From assembly GCA_002331565.1 (NCBI GenBank), contig DCZC01000188.1:21784-29108 (forward strand): a stretch of 7,325 nt of DNA, read 5' to 3'. This DNA is from Gemmatimonas sp. UBA2094 (lineage in GTDB: Bacteria > Gemmatimonadota > Gemmatimonadetes > Gemmatimonadales > Gemmatimonadaceae). The notes beneath the pieces are model-generated. The model worked only from the letters and a program-made list of their open reading frames with translations. It had not been told where the DNA came from and did no database searches. The position numbers and the translations under genes were made by a program. Of the stretch, positions 5,317 through 7,325 are shown one piece after another. How positions within the stretch are numbered: position 1 is the first letter of the stretch; every line of letters begins with the position of its first letter.

Positions 5317-6828
5317 GACCGGCGCCAAGCTCGGCGCCGGCTCCTTCGCGCCCTTCCGCGCCGGCGCTCCCCCGATGAGCTCGGCCACGATCTTGCCCGA
5401 CGCGATCACGCCCGGGAGGCCTGCGCCAGGGTGGGTTCCGGCACCACAGAAGTACAGGTTGGCAATGTCCTGGCTCTGGTTGTGCGGGCGCATGTAGGCC
5501 GACTGCGTGAGCACCGGCTGCGGGCCGAAGGCGCTGCCCATGTAGCTGTTGAGCGTGCCCTCGAAGTAGCGCGGATCGATGCGTCGCTCGGTCACGATGT
5601 GCTGCTGCAGATCGGGCAGGTACCGGTCCTCGAGGTACTGCATGATCTTGTCGCGATACCGCTGGCCCACCGCTTCCCAGTCGGTGCCGCTGCCCAGATG
5701 CGGCACGGGCGAGAGCACGTACCAGCAGTCATGGCCCGGGGGCGCCAGCGACGGATCGGTGGCCGTCGGGCGGTGCAGGTACAACGAGAAGTCTTCGGAG
5801 AGAATCTTCTTTTCGAAAATGTCCTCGAGGAGCGCTTTGTAGCGCGGGCCCATGATGATCTCATGGTGCGCCGTGCCAGGGTACTGCTTGTTCGTGCCGA
5901 AGTAGATCACGAACAGCGACATCGAGTGCTTCAGCTTCTCGAGCTTGCGGTTGGGTGTGCGGGGGCGCTTGTCCGGCGCGATGAGCGTGCGATAGGCCTG
6001 CACGAGGTCGCCGTTGCAGACGACGGCATCCGCGCGCAGCTGTTGCCCGTTCATGAGGCGTACGCCGGTCGCCTTGCGGTTGTCGCCCACCAGAATTTCG
6101 CCAACCTCGCTGTTGAGGCGGATTTCGCCCCCCAGGTCTTCGAACGCCTGCACGAGCGCGCGAACGAGCGCACCGGTGCCGCCCATGGCGAAGAGTACGC
6201 CCCACTGCTGCTCGAGCTTGTGAATGAGTGCGTACACGCTGGATGAGCGGTACGGATTGCCGCCCACGAGCAGCGGGTGGAACGAGAACACCTGCTTGAG
6301 CCGCTCGTCGCTGATGTATTGCTCCGCAAAGCCCGCCACCGACCGGTCCGCGCGCGTGCGCACGAGATCGGGGATGGCCTTGATCATCGAGCCCAGCGTG
6401 AGGAAGGGCTTGTCGATGAGCGGCATGCCGACATTGAAGATCTCCCACGACTTCTTACGAAACCGCGCATAACCGTCGACATCGCGTGGCGAGAACTCGC
6501 GCACCTGACGGAAGATGTCGTCCTTGTTGCCGTTGTAATGGAAGACCGTGCCGTCCTCGAACCGGATGTTGTAGAACGGGTCGAGGAGCACGAGTTTGAT
6601 GTAGTCTTCGGTCTTCCGCCCCGTGAGCGCGAAGAGCTCGTCGAGCACCCACGGCGCCGTGATGATCGTCGGACCGCCGTCGAACGTGAACCCGTCCTGC
6701 TCGAAGACGTAGGCGCGGCCACCCGGCTTGTCGAGCTTCTCGACGATGGTGACCTCGTGCCCCTGGGCCTGCAAGCGAATGGCGGCGGCCAGACCACCGA
6801 ATCCACTGCCGATGACGACGATGCGCAT
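5314..6828 (-). CDS. crtI: Phytoene desaturase, CrtI family
   Basis: CrtI is an FAD-dependent, membrane-associated desaturase that converts colourless phytoene to lycopene or a related coloured carotene. The protein is 504 residues, normal for bacterial CrtI. The N-terminal dinucleotide fold begins at once with G7-x-G9-x-x-G12, ends its second strand at E30, and is followed by PGGRA (35-39) and DGGPT (50-54). The C-terminal family signature NLYFCGAGTHPGAG-LPGV lies at about 457-474, and a short basic Ala/Pro tail follows (488-504). Segments such as FSLYLHRPT and APPGHD-YVLSPVPHLG favour CrtI over CrtD or CrtN, but the number of desaturation steps cannot be read. The frame stays open upstream to a TTG at 6891; the ATG at 6828 is chosen because the FAD fold starts there and the extension overlaps the preceding gene. 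No Shine-Dalgarno is visible. It starts 40 bp after a small membrane protein gene, probably in the same transcript. No crtB is in view. Confidence 0.96.
   Translation of the reverse strand: MRIVVIGSGFGGLAAAIRLQAQGHEVTIVEKLDKPGGRAYVFEQDGFTFDGGPTIITAPWVLDELFALTGRKTEDYIKLVLLDPFYNIRFEDGTVFHYNGNKDDIFRQVREFSPRDVDGYARFRKKSWEIFNVGMPLIDKPFLTLGSMIKAIPDLVRTRADRSVAGFAEQYISDERLKQVFSFHPLLVGGNPYRSSSVYALIHKLEQQWGVLFAMGGTGALVRALVQAFEDLGGEIRLNSEVGEILVGDNRKATGVRLMNGQQLRADAVVCNGDLVQAYRTLIAPDKRPRTPNRKLEKLKHSMSLFVIYFGTNKQYPGTAHHEIIMGPRYKALLEDIFEKKILSEDFSLYLHRPTATDPSLAPPGHDCWYVLSPVPHLGSGTDWEAVGQRYRDKIMQYLEDRYLPDLQQHIVTERRIDPRYFEGTLNSYMGSAFGPQPVLTQSAYMRPHNQSQDIANLYFCGAGTHPGAGLPGVIASGKIVAELIGGAPARKGAKEPAPSLAPV
5319..5340. 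repeat. Perfect 8-bp hairpin inside the last codons of crtI
   Basis: CCGGCGCC (5319-5326) and GGCGCCGG (5333-5340) flank a 6-base loop. It covers the codons for the Pro/Ala-rich C-terminal tail, immediately before the crtI stop and the heptamer repeats. It could contribute to 3'-end stability of the mRNA, or reflect a variable, repeat-derived gene end. Confidence 0.5.
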
Positions 6829-6868
6829 GAACGGAAAGCTGAAGGAACGTGACGCCGGCCGCGCGCGA

Positions 6869-7159
6869 TCAGCGACGCAGCAGGACGGCAATGTGCCAGA
6901 GGTGGATCACCATCGCGCACAACATCGCGACGGCAAACCCCTCGGGAGACGGTTCGGGACGACGATGAAAGATCATGGCCGCCACGAGTGAGCCACCCGC
7001 ACCGAGAAACGACACGATACGGGCCGTATTGGGTCTTCCCAACGCGGAATCAGGGTTCCGACGCTGCCAGAGTATCAATACGAGGGCCTCGACCAGGATG
7101 AGGACCAGGATACCGATGGGCAGGGCATCGGAGTCGAAAATGGGGACGAGGCGATCCAT
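6869..7159 (-). CDS. Small three-helix membrane protein of unknown function
   Basis: A 96-residue protein with three predicted membrane helices at about 12-31, 47-64 and 73-94. A basic Arg/Asn/Asp-containing loop (32-46) joins the first two and an HRRPEPSPEG turn (65-74) the last two; the protein ends in LLRR. Glu24 lies within helix 1, and His86 and His89 within helix 3. I do not recognise the family. It is bounded by a partial gene ending 15 bp upstream and by crtI starting 40 bp downstream, all on the same strand, which suggests one transcript and perhaps a role at the membrane where carotenoids are made; that link is inference only. No Shine-Dalgarno precedes the ATG at 7159, so the start is uncertain. 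Support comes from the strongly hydrophobic, well-spaced helices rather than homology. Confidence 0.7.
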   Translation of the reverse strand: MDRLVPIFDSDALPIGILVLILVEALVLILWQRRNPDSALGRPNTARIVSFLGAGGSLVAAMIFHRRPEPSPEGFAVAMLCAMVIHLWHIAVLLRR

Positions 7160-7174
7160 GGGCAGTCGGAGAGG

Positions 7175-7325
7175 CTAACGCACACGCACGCTGGCGGGTG
7201 CCAGAGAAACCTTGAAGGGTCCGCGGGCGGGCCGAACGGCGAACGGCCGGGCAGGGGCCCGACCGTTCAAGAACAGACGAACGCGCGCGGTGCGATCAGC
7301 GGGCGCCCAGCGGGCGCTCGCCAAC
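7175..7325 (-). CDS. C-terminal end of an unidentified protein (cut by window edge)
   Basis: A minus-strand frame open from the right edge ends at TAG (7177-7175), giving 49 residues. It contains RVRLFLNGR and FKVSLAPASVRVR, with alternating hydrophobic residues that suggest beta strands of a small C-terminal domain. It stops 15 bp before the three-helix membrane protein gene, a spacing typical of an operon, and its third codon positions are GC-rich like those of the neighbours. It does not resemble CrtB or any carotenoid enzyme I know. With so little sequence the function cannot be assigned. Confidence 0.5.
   Translation of the reverse strand, partial: LASARWAPADRTARVRLFLNGRAPARPFAVRPARGPFKVSLAPASVRVR
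7241..7268 (-). repeat. Hairpin within the partial right-edge gene
   Basis: GAACGG and CGGGC (7241-7252, one unpaired base between) are mirrored by GCCCG and CCGTTC (7257-7268) around a 4-base loop. On the minus-strand RNA, the sense strand of the overlapping gene, the single mismatch becomes a U-G pair, giving a continuous 12-bp helix with loop CCCU. It lies about 64 bases before the stop codon. It may be a chance result of GC-rich coding sequence. Confidence 0.4.

Noticed and set aside
5431..6852. Two plus-strand frames (5431-6246 and 6277-6852) opposite crtI
   Set aside because: They are shadows of the crtI coding strand in a GC-rich gene; neither has a plausible fold.
6829..6891. Longer CrtI N-terminus from a TTG at 6891
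   Set aside because: It would overlap the upstream gene, uses a rare start, and adds residues before an FAD fold that normally begins at the N-terminus.

Overview
The window is GC-rich bacterial chromosome, densely coded, with mostly housekeeping genes. It suggests a Gemmatimonadota-like bacterium: high GC, a carotenoid phytoene desaturase, GC-rich Clp genes of general bacterial type, and intergenic DNA built from short GAGAGTTGAG- and GGGCTCA-type units. That assignment is an inference from general resemblance and could not be tested here.

Layout from left to right. (1) The N-terminal 224 codons of clpX lie on the minus strand and run off the left edge. (2) A 227-bp divergent spacer holds a 27-bp imperfect palindrome that may contain the clpX promoter or an operator. 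(3) Two tightly coupled plus-strand genes follow: a seven-helix membrane protein resembling DUF2306, and a complete cytochrome P450. (4) A convergent spacer carries a nested inverted repeat that looks like a two-way terminator. (5) The minus-strand pair tig-clpP (trigger factor, then the Clp protease subunit) has a 36-bp gap. (6) A 265-bp spacer is filled with an elaborate nested repeat. (7) On the minus strand, from the right edge leftward, come the C-terminal end of an unidentified gene, a small three-helix membrane protein, and a CrtI-type phytoene desaturase.

Together, tig, clpP and clpX form the familiar protein-quality module: nascent-chain chaperone, protease barrel and unfoldase. Here the usual tig-clpP-clpX run is interrupted by the oppositely oriented DUF2306-like/P450 pair, so clpX must be transcribed separately. 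CrtI makes a coloured carotene backbone. The P450, about 2.3 kb away on the other strand, could act on a carotenoid or lipid, but nothing in the sequence fixes its substrate.

No mobile element, CRISPR array, rRNA or tRNA was seen. No clear new biological system is present. The points most worth a second look are the four-unit repeat hairpin before tig, the inserted membrane protein/P450 pair, the palindrome before clpX, and a trigger factor whose PPIase pocket has lost its usual aromatic residues.
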